Shown here in pieces: positions 21,030 to 30,707 of a stretch of 64,000 nucleotides of DNA; the first letter of the stretch is position 1, and every line of letters starts with the position of its first letter. The notes beneath the pieces are model-generated. The model was not told where the DNA came from. It ran no database searches and was given only the letters and a program-made list of their open reading frames with translations. Source of the DNA: Rhizobium etli 8C-3 (GTDB lineage Bacteria > Pseudomonadota > Alphaproteobacteria > Rhizobiales > Rhizobiaceae); contig NZ_CP017242.1 of the NCBI RefSeq assembly GCF_001908375.1, forward strand, positions 310,001 through 374,000. The letters are read 5' to 3'. The position numbers and the translations under genes are program-made.

Positions 21030-21989
21030 GTTTCCCCCGTCCAGCCAACATGCGATAGCGAGCTGTCAGTCGACTCTGAGCCTTCCATGCGATCTCTCGA
21101 ACTTTCGATGGAGCCCCGCTCCATGGGGTAGAGTTTCCTTGTGCCGACCCTCGGCGGATGCCTATAGGTCCATGCGCTCTCGACCAGCATGTGCCGGACT
21201 CGACCGTTATCAGCCTTGGTGATTGCGCCCCGTCTGACCGTCTCGCCCGTGGATCGCTCACCCGGAACCAAACCGAGATACCCCATCAGTTGGCGAGGGC
21301 TTTCAAATCGGGTCACGTCACCGACTTCCCTGCGAAGGTGACGGCGACAATCAGATCCACACCTCGCAGGGTCTGGAGCGCTCGAACAACAGAGGCGAGA
21401 GACCAGTTCGGGACGAACTCCTCGATCACCTTCTCCAATCGTTCGACGCGCTCTTTCGAGACGCGTACCGCCTCGACCATTTCCTGCAGTGCTATCTGAT
21501 GTGCCGGATGATCGAACTGCTGCTCCTGAAGCCAGCGCAGGTATCGCATTGTCCAGCCCTTCTTGCGTGGATATGCGACCATGCTTGAGCATGAAGGCGC
21601 TTACTTGTTGCCGGTGAATCCGCAATGTCTCAACAGCAGCAGCTCGAGCACAAGAGCATCTCGACGGTCGTCTTGACGCGGTCACCAGGCTTTCTCGGGA
21701 TCAGCGACGGAGCGACAACCATGCAGTCATGGCCCAGCGACTTGATGAGCCGGTGGAGGCCGTAAGCCGTGGGGCTGGCCTCGTAGCAGAAATGCACGTG
21801 ATCAAACTTTGCGGCTATACGCTGGATAATGCGGCGCATGCTGGCATCCGATCCCTCAACCTCGCCGACATAACGGATCTCTCCGTTCCGGCCAGATTCA
21901 GCAATCGCAATTGCATTCTTCAGCTTGGCAACATCGATTCCGACAAAAGCTTCTCTATAATCTGCCACGGCTCGTCCTCCTCCGGCCAT
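21030..21989 (-). mobile_element. IS110-family transposase, broken
   Basis: N-terminal DEDD domain at 21989-21645 (FVGIDVAKLKNAIAIAESG, then HFCYEASPTAYGLHRLI). The central part (21582-21320) and the transposase_20 C-terminal domain (RFESPRQLMGYLGLVPGE, then GRVRHMLVESAW) lie in other frames, with part of the middle missing. It is inactive. It directly abuts a second IS110 remnant facing the other way at about 21990. Confidence 0.85.
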
Positions 21990-22789
21990 TTGCGTCGGTG
22001 CCCGTCATGCCAAGGCGGCGCTCGACATGGCCGCCAACAAAACCGATGCCAATGACGCCGATGGGCTCGCGCACCTAGCGGAGTCGGTTTCTTCCGCGAA
22101 GTCCGAGTAAAGTCCTTCGACAGCATGCTTTCTCGGACATTGGTCGCGGCTCGCACGAAACTCATGCGAACGACACTGGATCTGGCGAACCGGCTCGAGG
22201 ATTGATGAAAACGTTCGGCCTTATCGTTCCGTGCAGTATGGGTGGCAAGTCTGAGGTGCATGTTCGCTCCCTCCTGGCCGACAACGCCGGCCTTTCGAGG
22301 ATAATCCTGCCCTTAGTCGAAGCGTGGCGTAGTCTGCGCCTCCAGGTGGCTAGGTTGGGGAAGCAGCTCCTCGCCGAAGCACGTAGAAACCAGCAATGTC
22401 AGTTGCTGATGTCGATCCCCGGCGTTGGCGCGATCACAGCTACTGCCTACCTAACTGCCGTCGAGGATCCCGCGAACTTCAAGCGATCGCGCTCGGTAGG
22501 CGCATGGCTGGGGCTGACGACGCGGCGCTATCAGTCAGGCGAAGTAGATTATGACGGCCATATCTCCCGACGCGGTGACACTCATGTGCGTTCGCTTCTC
22601 TACGAAGCGGCGGTGGTGATCCTGACCCGCAGCCGGGCCGACAGCGATCTGCGTAGATGGGGTATAAAACTACGCGAGAAGATTGGCTTCAAACGCTCCG
22701 CGGTCGCTGTCGCCCGCAAACTCGCCGTCATCATGCATGCGATGCTGCGCTCCGGTGAGCTCTTCAACAGGGCGACAGCCACCATCTAA
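21990..22789 (+). mobile_element. Second IS110-family transposase, 5'-truncated and frameshifted
   Basis: It begins inside the N-terminal domain (AKAALDMAANKTDANDADGL near 22010), breaks frame near 22080, and continues from 22202 as a clean C-terminal half (LLMSIPGVGAITATAYLTAV, SVGAWLGLTTRRYQSGEVDY, VAVARKLAVIMHAML). It is a different element from the one at 21030-21989. 22790-23009 shows no gene. Confidence 0.85.
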
Positions 22790-23009
22790 CTCTCGAGCTC
22801 CGTAACGCCTATGGCGTGAAGAGGCGTCCCTGCCGTGACCGAGGCTGGTCCATTCCGTTAAGACCGTTCCACCACGAGTTTGCTCGGAGCGTGCGAGACA
22901 TACATTGGAAGGACCGTCCCGCGAAGCACCATAATGCGGCAACCCATGTCGGCCGCGTCGACGACCATGCTCTCGGCAAACAGCCTTCTGCACCCAAAAG
23001 GCGCTTGCA

Positions 23010-23265
23010 AATCTCGCTATTAGACGACGGATTTACCCCGGTAAAGCATCACTACATCCCGGAGTTCCTTCTCGCTCAGTGGGCGGTGAAAACAGCAAAC
23101 TCTGGCATTTACTGCGCCCAATCCCCGACGAGATCGCTACCGAACTCGTGGTGCCCGCCGAGATCGACTACGAAAAGGGCCTTTATGCGCCACCCGGCCT
23201 TCCGCTGAAAAGCCTCGGCAAACCGAGCAACATTTCACCTCCCCGCTCGACGCCCAAGCCGCGCG
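23010..23265 (+). pseudogene. DUF4238-family gene fragment
   Basis: Reads VKHHYIPEFLLAQWA, the diagnostic start of DUF4238 proteins, then shifts frame near 23085 and continues as LWHLLRPIPDEIATELVVPA, then YEKGLYAPPGLP. It is truncated afterwards. The role of DUF4238 is unknown. From 23270 to 23887 no convincing gene is seen. Confidence 0.55.
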
Positions 23266-23887
23266 AGGTGTCCAGCTCCTGCGTCAGGGCAGACGCATCT
23301 CATGCCCCAGAAGGAGCAGCGCCTTGCCGGATACGCTCCTCCATCAAGACCTTACGCTCCAGGACAATACGGCGGAGATCTTCTTCATCAGGCGTAGGCA
23401 CCGGCAGCATCGGGCCGACCCGCGGCCCTCCGCGCCTGAAGGCGAGCAACGCTGGATCAGCGTCTCCCATCGAGCCTGTCCGCCTCGCTCGCCGTCGCCA
23501 GCGTGATGTTGATATCGCAGCTGCGTCGACGACATGGCTGTTGTAACCTTCACTTGTCGCCGCCTGATGTCACGTGTCGGCGCCCGCGCTTCACGTCGTG
23601 CTCCTACAACGGCACGAAGTGGCTGTCACGTCGTTACCGGCCGAACAATCGGGTTCCCGGGTCATGGACACGTCAAAGGGATCGTATTGCCCCTCCAGCC
23701 TCCCAAGCCGGTCGCGCTCTGGAAAGAACGCGCCAAGCATGGGGAAATAATCATGCAAGGCGAACATGCTGATCCCTTGGGGCGACAATTGCCGTTCGGT
23801 CCCGGGCATAAAAACAACAACAGCACTTGCCGCGGCTTGCTCCCAAATAGTGGCTTGGCCGTCGGATGCCATGAAAATCCGTTTCGA

Positions 23888-23912
23888 TGGCAGGATAAAG
23901 ACGACTGTAGTT
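23888..23912 (+). other. Candidate T-DNA left-border-like repeat (weak)
   Basis: 25 bases starting TGGCAGGATAAAGACG. The first ten match the nopaline-type border exactly and TGTA recurs at positions 19-22; total 15 of 25 by my count. The orientation is the same as the two stronger repeats, so with 29436-29460 it would bracket a 5.57-kb T-DNA of three eukaryote-style genes. The CAGGATA core continues as AAG, not TAT, so this may be a diverged border or chance. It overlaps the left arm of an inverted repeat. Confidence 0.35.
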
Positions 23913-24014
23913 ATCTTCCAGCTTTTTCGGCTTCGCCTTCCCGTCGCTTCGCTCGAGGGAGTGCATGCACACGGCTTTCCGAAAAAGCTTTCGATAACTA
24001 CAGTCGTCTTTATC
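23894..24014. repeat. Large near-perfect inverted repeat (about 37-bp arms)
   Basis: The left arm 23894-23930 begins GATAAAGACGACTGTAGTTA. The right arm 23979-24014 is its near-perfect complement, with a 48-bp spacer. The arms could form a long hairpin, or be the ends of a tiny non-coding mobile element. It sits at the presumed left edge of T-DNA 2. From 24015 to 24367 there is no bacterial gene; 24290-24367 is a possible eukaryotic promoter. Confidence 0.85.
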
Positions 24015-24367
24015 GGTGCTGAATTTAGGTTCGGAACTCGTTAAGTCAGAGCCAGAAGATGACGATTGCTGCAATGCATATGCTTGAGAAGAAGGCATGA
24101 GCGCAGCGGTCGTATCGGGTGTGAATTCGCCGCCAGTCCTTCAGGCCGGAGGAAATGTCCCGAGATCATCCGGCAGCTGACATGCAACCCCTGGCTTGAC
24201 TACACGTTTCACTCCCAGGCCGCATGATGCACAGCTTAGCGCCCGTAAGCTGACGTGCTATGTCAGCTGAGCGATTTATCGGCGGCCACCACTATTAAAT
24301 GGATACCTCCACCTCGTCTCGCCGAAATCTCTGCCAGCTAAATCGCATCGTTTCATCAACTTTCACA

Positions 24368-25036
24368 ATGTCCGTGGATCGTTACGAAGCCAATACTTCC
24401 AGGCCGCGTGATCCGCCTGTCACAATCGAAAACTCTCCAACTGAAGTTAATTCCGCTGAGGATGCGGCAGAGACTGTATCCCAACTCAACAGTCCGACCA
24501 GGTCGCCAACGCCCTCCATCCTCACGGAGAATGACGATCAAAATAATCCCTTTCATCCTCGCTATACCGGGCCGCCCCTGTCCGCATACCATGCAGCATA
24601 TCGAGAATGGCACGCTAGACAACAAACTCGTCATCATCACTATCTCGATCAGTGGCCCGATGCGATGTACACGGGTTTTCCTGCCGCAGGTTCTCTAATT
24701 TCTGAGGCGACATGCACCTATTGCGCCGCCGGAGGCCTCGGATACTGCCAATGCGCACGAAGGTTGACGGTTCGTCATCCGCCGCCGCCTTCCAGAGCCG
24801 ACGAGCAGGATCCGCGTGCGCAGCAAGTGAACGCCCAAATTGCGGTTTACGGCAACAACACGACCATTGTTTATGGGGCAGATCGGCCGCCAAACACTAC
24901 AACGCGACCTGACGCTGACAGGCAGAGGCTGCCTGTGACCAGAGACGACGACGAGGATCTTTGCTACCCGGAGGAGGATGCCGGGGGACTATTCTTTTTT
25001 CTCTTTGGCAAAGCACAACCTGAACAACAGGCTTAG
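24368..25036 (+). CDS. Unknown protein, eukaryote-style gene in T-DNA 2
   Basis: A 222-residue frame starting at ATG 24368 (context TTTCACAATGTCC); an in-frame ATG at 24299 is less favoured because it overlaps a TATTAAAT element (about 24292) 75 bp upstream. I do not recognise the family. The protein is hydrophilic and rich in Pro, Thr, Ser and Asp, with two cysteine-rich patches (TCTYCAAGG, YCQCARR) that might bind metal, an acidic patch DDDEDLCYPEED, and a short hydrophobic FFFLF near the C-terminus. No signal peptide and no Shine-Dalgarno. Placement between border-like repeats and composition suggest eukaryotic expression. It is convergent with the spliced gene at 25371. Confidence 0.5.
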   Translation: MSVDRYEANTSRPRDPPVTIENSPTEVNSAEDAAETVSQLNSPTRSPTPSILTENDDQNNPFHPRYTGPPLSAYHAAYREWHARQQTRHHHYLDQWPDAMYTGFPAAGSLISEATCTYCAAGGLGYCQCARRLTVRHPPPPSRADEQDPRAQQVNAQIAVYGNNTTIVYGADRPPNTTTRPDADRQRLPVTRDDDEDLCYPEEDAGGLFFFLFGKAQPEQQA

Positions 25037-25370
25037 GAATTTAGATTATCAATTGTACCTAAGACCGTCTCCGAAATTTCCATGATCCTTTGTTCTACTC
25101 TAAAATACCGTGACCATCCTCACGACAGATTATCTGGATTACATGTTTACGGAAAGCAATGTTTCGGGAACCGCAAGTATTATATTTTTTTGGGGCACCA
25201 GGCCATTTTCTGTTCCCTGACTATTGATTTCATGTCCGGTCACGGCGCCACCCGTAACCGGTTTTTTATGTGGTAAAAAGGCAACCCGACAAAGAAAACC
25301 CTGTTTCAATTCCTCCCGCGTATGCAGCCTTCCTCAGCAGGTCTACCGCCAAATCCATGAACACACCCGA

Positions 25371-26980
25371 CTACCCCTTATGGGGCGGCTGAAGCTCGTT
25401 CAAGGGATATTCATGGGTCATGACTTTGTAGGTCGGCTTTCCCTTCTCGTCGATGTGAGCGTCATAGGAGATCGCATCCCAGCACCTGTCCGCAACGACC
25501 AAGGGAAACACGAAGCCCTCTTGCTGAAGCTGGCCGACGGTGGCCTGATCCTTGCACAGGTCGCGGAGTTTACCCCATGGATCCAAACCGTTGCCCTCAA
25601 ACCTGAACTTGTAATATATTTCACCCTCGCAGACATCCGGCCCTCGTATAAGTCCTCTGAACACGATACCCCGATTACGACGACTGAGGTCGTGAAAGAT
25701 TTCAATCGTCGCGGCATCGTCCCGCATGGCGCCCAGCAGGACGGGGTCCACTACCGGCTTCCCCTGCACGTCTACCGCCGTGTCATTGGCGGGATCGTAG
25801 CGTATTCCGGTTGTGTAGATGGGCATTCCAAGCGCGAAGGTAGTGAGAGAAGGATGAGCGAGGAAACCGTCTGCCCAGGCAATGCCGCTTTTGACGAGGT
25901 TGTGATAGGTTCTGGTGACTGGCGGGGCTCGTTCCTTCTCGGCGCGCTTGGCAGCGTTTTTGATGATCGGCCCGACGCGCACGACAGGTAGGAGCTTGAC
26001 CTCGTTCACGTTGTCGGACGGATCCTCATCCTGAATTTTCCGCCAAAGAACGTCTGCGTCTGGGATCGTGTAAGGGTAAAACTCCACGATGGTGTGCGGC
26101 AACAGGTGAGGCCGATGGCTGAGCTGCGCGATGAATGGCGCGATATCATCATTTTTCAGGTCTGGGAGGAACGCTGGAAGTTTTGGTCTGTGAAGGGCTG
26201 CGAACGAATTCTGAAGCATTTCCATCATCCAGAAAACGTCGGGCAACTGTGAAACCAGTTAGTTCCGTGGATACCGAGGGGGGAGCGCATGCCTACCCAT
26301 TCGTCGGTTAGGTGAAAACGGTCGGTGAATTCACCATCTACGATTTCCTTGACGATGATCGGGCGACCGATGACCTCTTCCGGCGTGAGCTCGCTCCACC
26401 GCTTGGCCAGTCCGATCGTGCGCTCTGCGGTCTCGTCATGACTGAGGACAAAAGTCGTCGCCTCTCCATGCTGCCGGGAAAGTTGCATGACATCCGGTTC
26501 GGCGAGCAGGGCGCTCAACAGGAAGGCTATGAAGAACGCTCCTGTCGTGTTCTCGGGATGAAGGGCAGGTTCGTAAACTCCGCGGTGGGCTGCATATTGA
26601 GGCCGAGATTTAGCCGTGATTGCGTCCAGCCCCTCACCGATGGTGCGTTCGGAAAAAATGTCAGCGATCGTTAAACCCTTGGGGACCTGCAACTCGATGT
26701 CGGTGGGACGCCAGCGGCTCTCTGAGACTGGGATGCAGTTCGGGTTCGCTTCCAGCTCCTATGTAGCCAGTTAGCTTGAAACGAACATCTGGCCTGGCAA
26801 TCTTACCGCGCGCCATGTCTTGTAACGCTCCTCGATCTCTGGAGATGGAAAGGGGAACGTCGGGACATGAATATCCCTCAAGTTGATCGTGAGTTCGGAT
26901 TGGGTACGGAGTGCCTTCAGCAGGCCTTCGTTTCCCTTGATGGGGTCAACCTTGGCGGTGGATTTGACTGGCGGGGCCAT
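25371..26980 (-). CDS. Intron-containing fungal-type gene, 503-residue protein of unknown function
   Basis: Three exons on the minus strand: 26980-26807 (58 codons), 26758-26297 (154 codons) and 26246-25371 (291 codons plus stop). Each exon boundary is phase 0, and removing both introns gives one uninterrupted 503-residue protein; unspliced, translation stops after 70 residues. The ATG context (CACAAATGGCC) is eukaryotic, with a TATA box 86 bp upstream and no Shine-Dalgarno. I do not recognise the family: no signal peptide, few hydrophobic segments, an HLTDEW-LPDVFWMMEML junction across intron 2, and a conserved-looking C-terminal half with GIAWADGFLAHPSL and DAATIEIFHDLSRR. It is a soluble enzyme-like protein by appearance only. 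It cannot be expressed in a bacterium as written. Confidence 0.85.
26247..26296 (-). other. Spliceosomal intron 2 (50 nt), fungal type
   Basis: Minus strand: donor GTAGGC at 26296-26291, branch-site-like ACTAAC about 13 nt from the end, acceptor CACAG ending at 26247. Phase 0. Without removal the frame reads ten or so odd residues and stops. Confidence 0.8.
26759..26806 (-). other. Spliceosomal intron 1 (48 nt), fungal type
   Basis: Minus strand: donor GTAAGA at 26806-26801, branch-site-like GCTAAC about 14 nt from the end, acceptor CATAG ending at 26759. It contains an in-frame TAA (part of CTAAC), so it must be removed to express the protein. Size and signals are those of filamentous ascomycete introns; plant introns are usually longer and lack a strong CTAAC. 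Confidence 0.88.
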
Positions 26981-27080
26981 TTGTGCATTGGACCGGACAA
27001 AGAGATGTTTTGTTGATCCTAGAGGGTAGGATGAAGAAGGTGAGTTCAGGCGCGAGGGAAGCGGGTTTTATAGATGACGG
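26981..27080 (-). promoter_or_regulatory. Eukaryotic-type promoter of the spliced gene
   Basis: TATA box TATAAAA at 27072-27066, about 88 bp upstream of the ATG at 26980, followed by a C/T-rich and then A/C-rich leader. From 27081 to 27651 no convincing gene is seen; this stretch presumably holds the upstream promoter and the 3' end of the next gene. Confidence 0.6.
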
Positions 27081-27651
27081 CACGGCTCGATCAGGGAGGG
27101 AATGGACGGAGGGGTCGGGAAGCAGAAAAAGATGGGCATGCGGTTTGACCCTGAAAACAAAGCGCTGTGCCGCTTGCGAAATCGGCTTGCGTCATCAGGT
27201 GGCGGCGCGCTTACGTGTCGAAGGATGACACAGGGCTTGCAGATACGAGCGCCACGGCATAGTTGGGGCCTTGGCTGCAGGGTTGGCGCTTCAACTGGCC
27301 ACGTTAGGTTGACGGCTATTGGAGCACGGGCTCATTCCACGCCGCACCATCACCGCGGCGCTCAGGCTATATGCGGAGATACATCTTCATCCTACGGCCA
27401 ATCGACTGTCTGTCACGGATGCCTCGGGACGAGTGATTTTTTCGGCTCACGCCAACTGCGCTCTCGCCTACCCAAATCTATTCAAGTTTTGAGCCTCCCC
27501 TTTTCTACAACACGCTAATGTACAATGGAGTGGAGATTTTTTCGCAAAAGACAAACACAATCCTCACAAGACCTTCAGCTCGCTCCCTAACCTGAGAGGC
27601 GCTCAGCCATTCCCACGCAACCAATCCATACGAAGATCAAGAATAGCACAC

Positions 27652-29124
27652 CTATCGCTTCACGCACGACCATAGCCAGAAAAATGGAAACCAGATGATG
27701 TAAACCGTCAGCGATGCGCCCGACACCTCGTAAAGCCAGACCAGCACAGGTACGATGTCGTTCGAGAACACAGACTTGATGAACGCAAGTGGCACTCCCA
27801 CGGCAACCCTGTTTCCCATCGGTTCGAGGAACTGTCCTTCCGTCACGAGATTGGAAATTCCCATGACGAGAAACGACGGAATCGAACCGATAACGAGCAC
27901 GGAGGTTTTCGAAGCTAGAGACCTTGGCGAGATCAGGCCATTGCGAACGTCCCGCATCTGCTCGGAAATGACCCAGGATAGTTTGCTGACCTGATCCATA
28001 ATGACCGCAAGCTGGTTGTGAAAGAAACCAATCTGGGCAAGCATGAATAGGAAAACGATGATCGGATAGACACGCTTGCTGCTTCGCGCGTACATCTCCT
28101 GCGGAGCAGCATGTTCAGGGAGAGGGGGAGCGCAATGTGCGACAATCCGTTGCAGGCACCCGAGATGCTCGACAACCAGATCATATTTCCTCATTGTCAT
28201 CGCGCTGCATTTCACCCCGTCGCGCTGCAACAGCAGGTTCTCCAGGTTTTGGTTGATACGCTCTCCGTAAGTGCGCAGGGTAGCCTTTTGCGCATCATCG
28301 ATCTCGACCGACTTCGCAAGGATGCGGGCGAGAGAGCGATGGTTCAGGTAGCGCGGCGCGCCTGTCACGCCGAAGAGTATGGTTGCGGAAAGCATCGTCA
28401 GCAGAAATTGTAGCCAGATCTCGTGCCGCCGGGAGCGGACCGCGTCGGAGAAGAACAGGCATAGAACCATTCCAGGGGGCAGGTTCTGAAGAAACCTGAA
28501 CTTCCAGACGTGAACGTTGAGGTCCCACGTGGCAGAGCCGTAGACTACGGCGAGCACTATCATGCAGAGCGAGCGAGGGACCGCAGTCAAGGCGCCGACG
28601 ACAAAAACCCATTCTTGCTGAAAGACGCCGGGAATGACGGGCGCGGCGAGAGAGGTGAAGAGAATGAGAAATGCCAGGATGCGAAAGGGAATTGAGATGC
28701 CGTTTTCGAAGCTTTGAAGTTCGTGGACGGCCTTGGAGCCGTGGCAGTCCAAGGCGTCCCTGATGTCTTCGGGCAGGGTGGCAACGATCTGCATGACCCT
28801 GCCATCAGCTTCTCCAACAGATGGATCGTTCCGGCCCGTTGGCTTGCGAACCGCAGCAAGACTGTTTGTCAGGGCCAAACGTCCCTCAGCACTTTCCTGA
28901 AAAAGGTGGTCATCGTTGAAGGAGGAGATGTCCTCCTTGAGACTGCTTCCTTCCCACCATTCGAGGAAGAAGTTTCTGGTGAAAACCCCTTTGAGGAATT
29001 GAGGTTGCTGCCGCCAGAAGCTCAACTGCTTGGCCCAGGCCGCGCCGAAGCCGGTGGGTTGGACAGTCTCGGGTTGATGGGAAAGAGCCGAAAGGGGATC
29101 AACGTCTTCAGCGGGGTGCGCCAT
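27652..29124 (-). CDS. Multi-pass membrane protein of fungal type in T-DNA 2
   Basis: A 490-residue intronless frame with about seven or eight hydrophobic segments: 150-170, 175-200, 215-230, 243-262, 345-362, 395-415 and a long C-terminal stretch ending WFPFFWLWSCVKR. The N-terminal 140 residues are soluble and aromatic-rich (WRQQPQFLKGVFTRNFFLEW). The look is that of uncharacterised fungal membrane proteins; I cannot name a family. It has no Shine-Dalgarno, and a TATA box (TATAAGAA) lies about 100 bp upstream. It transcribes away from the right border at 29436. It could be an exporter for a T-DNA product, but that is a guess. Confidence 0.7.
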   Translation of the reverse strand: MAHPAEDVDPLSALSHQPETVQPTGFGAAWAKQLSFWRQQPQFLKGVFTRNFFLEWWEGSSLKEDISSFNDDHLFQESAEGRLALTNSLAAVRKPTGRNDPSVGEADGRVMQIVATLPEDIRDALDCHGSKAVHELQSFENGISIPFRILAFLILFTSLAAPVIPGVFQQEWVFVVGALTAVPRSLCMIVLAVVYGSATWDLNVHVWKFRFLQNLPPGMVLCLFFSDAVRSRRHEIWLQFLLTMLSATILFGVTGAPRYLNHRSLARILAKSVEIDDAQKATLRTYGERINQNLENLLLQRDGVKCSAMTMRKYDLVVEHLGCLQRIVAHCAPPLPEHAAPQEMYARSSKRVYPIIVFLFMLAQIGFFHNQLAVIMDQVSKLSWVISEQMRDVRNGLISPRSLASKTSVLVIGSIPSFLVMGISNLVTEGQFLEPMGNRVAVGVPLAFIKSVFSNDIVPVLVWLYEVSGASLTVYIIWFPFFWLWSCVKR

Positions 29125-29240
29125 AATCGAGAGAGAGAAAAGAGTGCAGAGAGACTAGGGAACAAGGGGATGCGGTTGAGGAGGAAAGAACGGAACATCA
29201 GGCAGGCAGGGCGGGGGGCGCCTTCTTATAGTTCTGGCTG
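29125..29240 (-). promoter_or_regulatory. Eukaryotic-type promoter of the membrane-protein gene
   Basis: TATA element TATAAGAA at 29230-29223, about 100 bp before the ATG at 29124, followed by a CT-rich leader ending in CTCTCTCTCG. This is the same arrangement as at 421 and 27066. 29241-29435 is upstream promoter sequence without a gene. Confidence 0.55.
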
Positions 29241-29435
29241 CCTTGCAAGCAGCGCAAGGAAGCGGGGAGGTCCGGATGAGGGCTTGGTGCGGTTGCCTGG
29301 AGCTGCGCCCCCTTTGCGAGAGAGGTGACATGGGTGATGACGTGTCTCCGCTTCACTGGACGCCACCTCGGGCTCGCGAAATTGCCGCAACACGCCAAGG
29401 CTCGTATCCGGATCGGGCTGGCGCGAAATTGGATT

Positions 29436-29460
29436 TTGCAGGATATAGGGAAGTGTAAAG
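29436..29460 (+). other. T-DNA right-border-like repeat (T-DNA 2)
   Basis: The 25 bases begin TTGCAGGATATAGGG and end AAGTGTAAAG, matching the nopaline-type border (remembered) at 19 of 25 positions: GCAGGATATA is exact and GTGTAAA is exact at the proper spacing. Orientation puts T-DNA to the left, where the eukaryote-style genes are. No clear overdrive is seen to the right; 29461-29490 holds only a loose CAGATGTT and a CAATTG element. Confidence 0.75.
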
Positions 29461-29540
29461 TTCGGATGTTCGGGTAATTGTGCAGATGTTCAATTGTTAC
29501 TTTGTCCATTTGAAGCGCGCGCCCTATCCCGCCCCTGCTT

Positions 29541-30698
29541 CTAAAGCAGAGTCGCCTTGAAAGGCAGAGCAGCAGCGCCGATCGCCGAAGGATTGCCGGA
29601 AAGATCCGAGACGATGAGCTTGGCGATCGGCCGGCTTACCCCGTAGCGGGGAACGTGCGCAATCTTTGTCCCGGTGACGAACATCTCCGCCAGCCTGGGC
29701 GGAATTTGTCCGCCGAAAACGATGGCTTGCGGATCAATAATAGAGCAAATCGCATTGATGATCCGGTTGTAGACGGGAAGGACATCCTCCACCCATTCTG
29801 CAACGCCTTCCCAGGACGGATCGAAGCTCTTTCGCAGATGTCCGACGGAAGACAGGTGAATGCCGTGTTGTGCCAGGTGGCGGATTAGGTTCTGCAGCGC
29901 GGGGCGGCGATTGTCCTCGTGTTCCTCATAAATGCCGCTGAATTCGCCCGCATTTCCAAACGAGCCTGTGACGAGTTCGCCGGCGATGATCAAAGCGCCG
30001 CCGAAGCCATAGTTGAAAGACAGATAGCAGAAGTCCGGCACATGGCGCCCGACGCCCAGCATGGCTTCGCAGATCGCTGCGGTGTTGGCAGCGTTCTCCG
30101 TCCAGACAGGCGCATCCAGGCGGCTGCTCAGCAGCGGCTCGAGCTGGATCAGCGACCAGTCCTGCAGGGGTATGGGTGCGTTGAATGCCGTTCCCTCGAC
30201 ACGATAGCCGGCGATGGCAAAACCCACGCCCAGAAGATTGGCCCGATCGAGCCCGTGTTCCCGGAGCATCTTTTCAATAAGCGCCGAGACCTGATCCAGC
30301 GAGGCGTCGCGCGTCTTGCCGACGATGTCTATCTCGGCTGTTTCGTGCCGGCCTGAAAGCCGCATGACGGTAACGCCGATCTGGTCCGTATTGACGGATA
30401 TACCGATCGTAAACGCCCAGTCTTCGCTCAGCGACAGGGTGGGACTGGGCTGCCCTCGGCCGGCCGCCGGCTTCGGCGGGCCTAGACTGACAATGCCGCG
30501 CGCGGAAAGATTATCGATCGTCTTATGCAGCGCTTGCTGTGTGTAGGGCAGGCGCGAGGCGAGTTCGGCCCTGGAGATCAAAGGCTGTTTCCAGAGTTCA
30601 CGCAGGATCAGGCGTTCGTTGCCGGAGGCAATGGACTCATCTGAGTGGAGGCGCATGAAGCGCCGCATGATTGGCTTGAGAGGGCGTTGCGGGATCAT
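29541..30698 (-). CDS. ROK-family (NagC/XylR-type) transcriptional regulator
   Basis: A 385-residue protein with an N-terminal winged helix (residues 25-75, LILRELWKQPLISRAELASR) and a ROK sugar-kinase-like domain (LLGVGFAIAGYRVEGTAFN, FNYGFGGALIIAGELVTG). It is divergent from the ABC operon at 30860 with a 161-bp gap carrying two inverted repeats, so it probably represses that operon until a sugar-like ligand binds. The zinc-binding cysteine cluster of many ROK repressors is not evident. The gene ends 80 bp from the T-DNA border. Confidence 0.88.
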   Translation of the reverse strand: MIPQRPLKPIMRRFMRLHSDESIASGNERLILRELWKQPLISRAELASRLPYTQQALHKTIDNLSARGIVSLGPPKPAAGRGQPSPTLSLSEDWAFTIGISVNTDQIGVTVMRLSGRHETAEIDIVGKTRDASLDQVSALIEKMLREHGLDRANLLGVGFAIAGYRVEGTAFNAPIPLQDWSLIQLEPLLSSRLDAPVWTENAANTAAICEAMLGVGRHVPDFCYLSFNYGFGGALIIAGELVTGSFGNAGEFSGIYEEHEDNRRPALQNLIRHLAQHGIHLSSVGHLRKSFDPSWEGVAEWVEDVLPVYNRIINAICSIIDPQAIVFGGQIPPRLAEMFVTGTKIAHVPRYGVSRPIAKLIVSDLSGNPSAIGAAALPFKATLL

Positions 30699-30707
30699 CG
30701 AGATTTC

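Noticed and set aside
23591..23872. Minus-strand open frame of 93 codons before the inverted repeat
   Set aside because: Some protein-like character but no family and no start signal; left out as unsupported.
25224..25991. Plus-strand open frame of 255 codons opposite the spliced gene
   Set aside because: It is the antisense shadow of exon 3; it has no start signal and its sequence is low in protein character.
27102..27518. Plus-strand open frame in the upstream region of the spliced gene
   Set aside because: Composition is atypical (Cys, His and Arg excess) and it overlaps the promoter region of the minus-strand gene.
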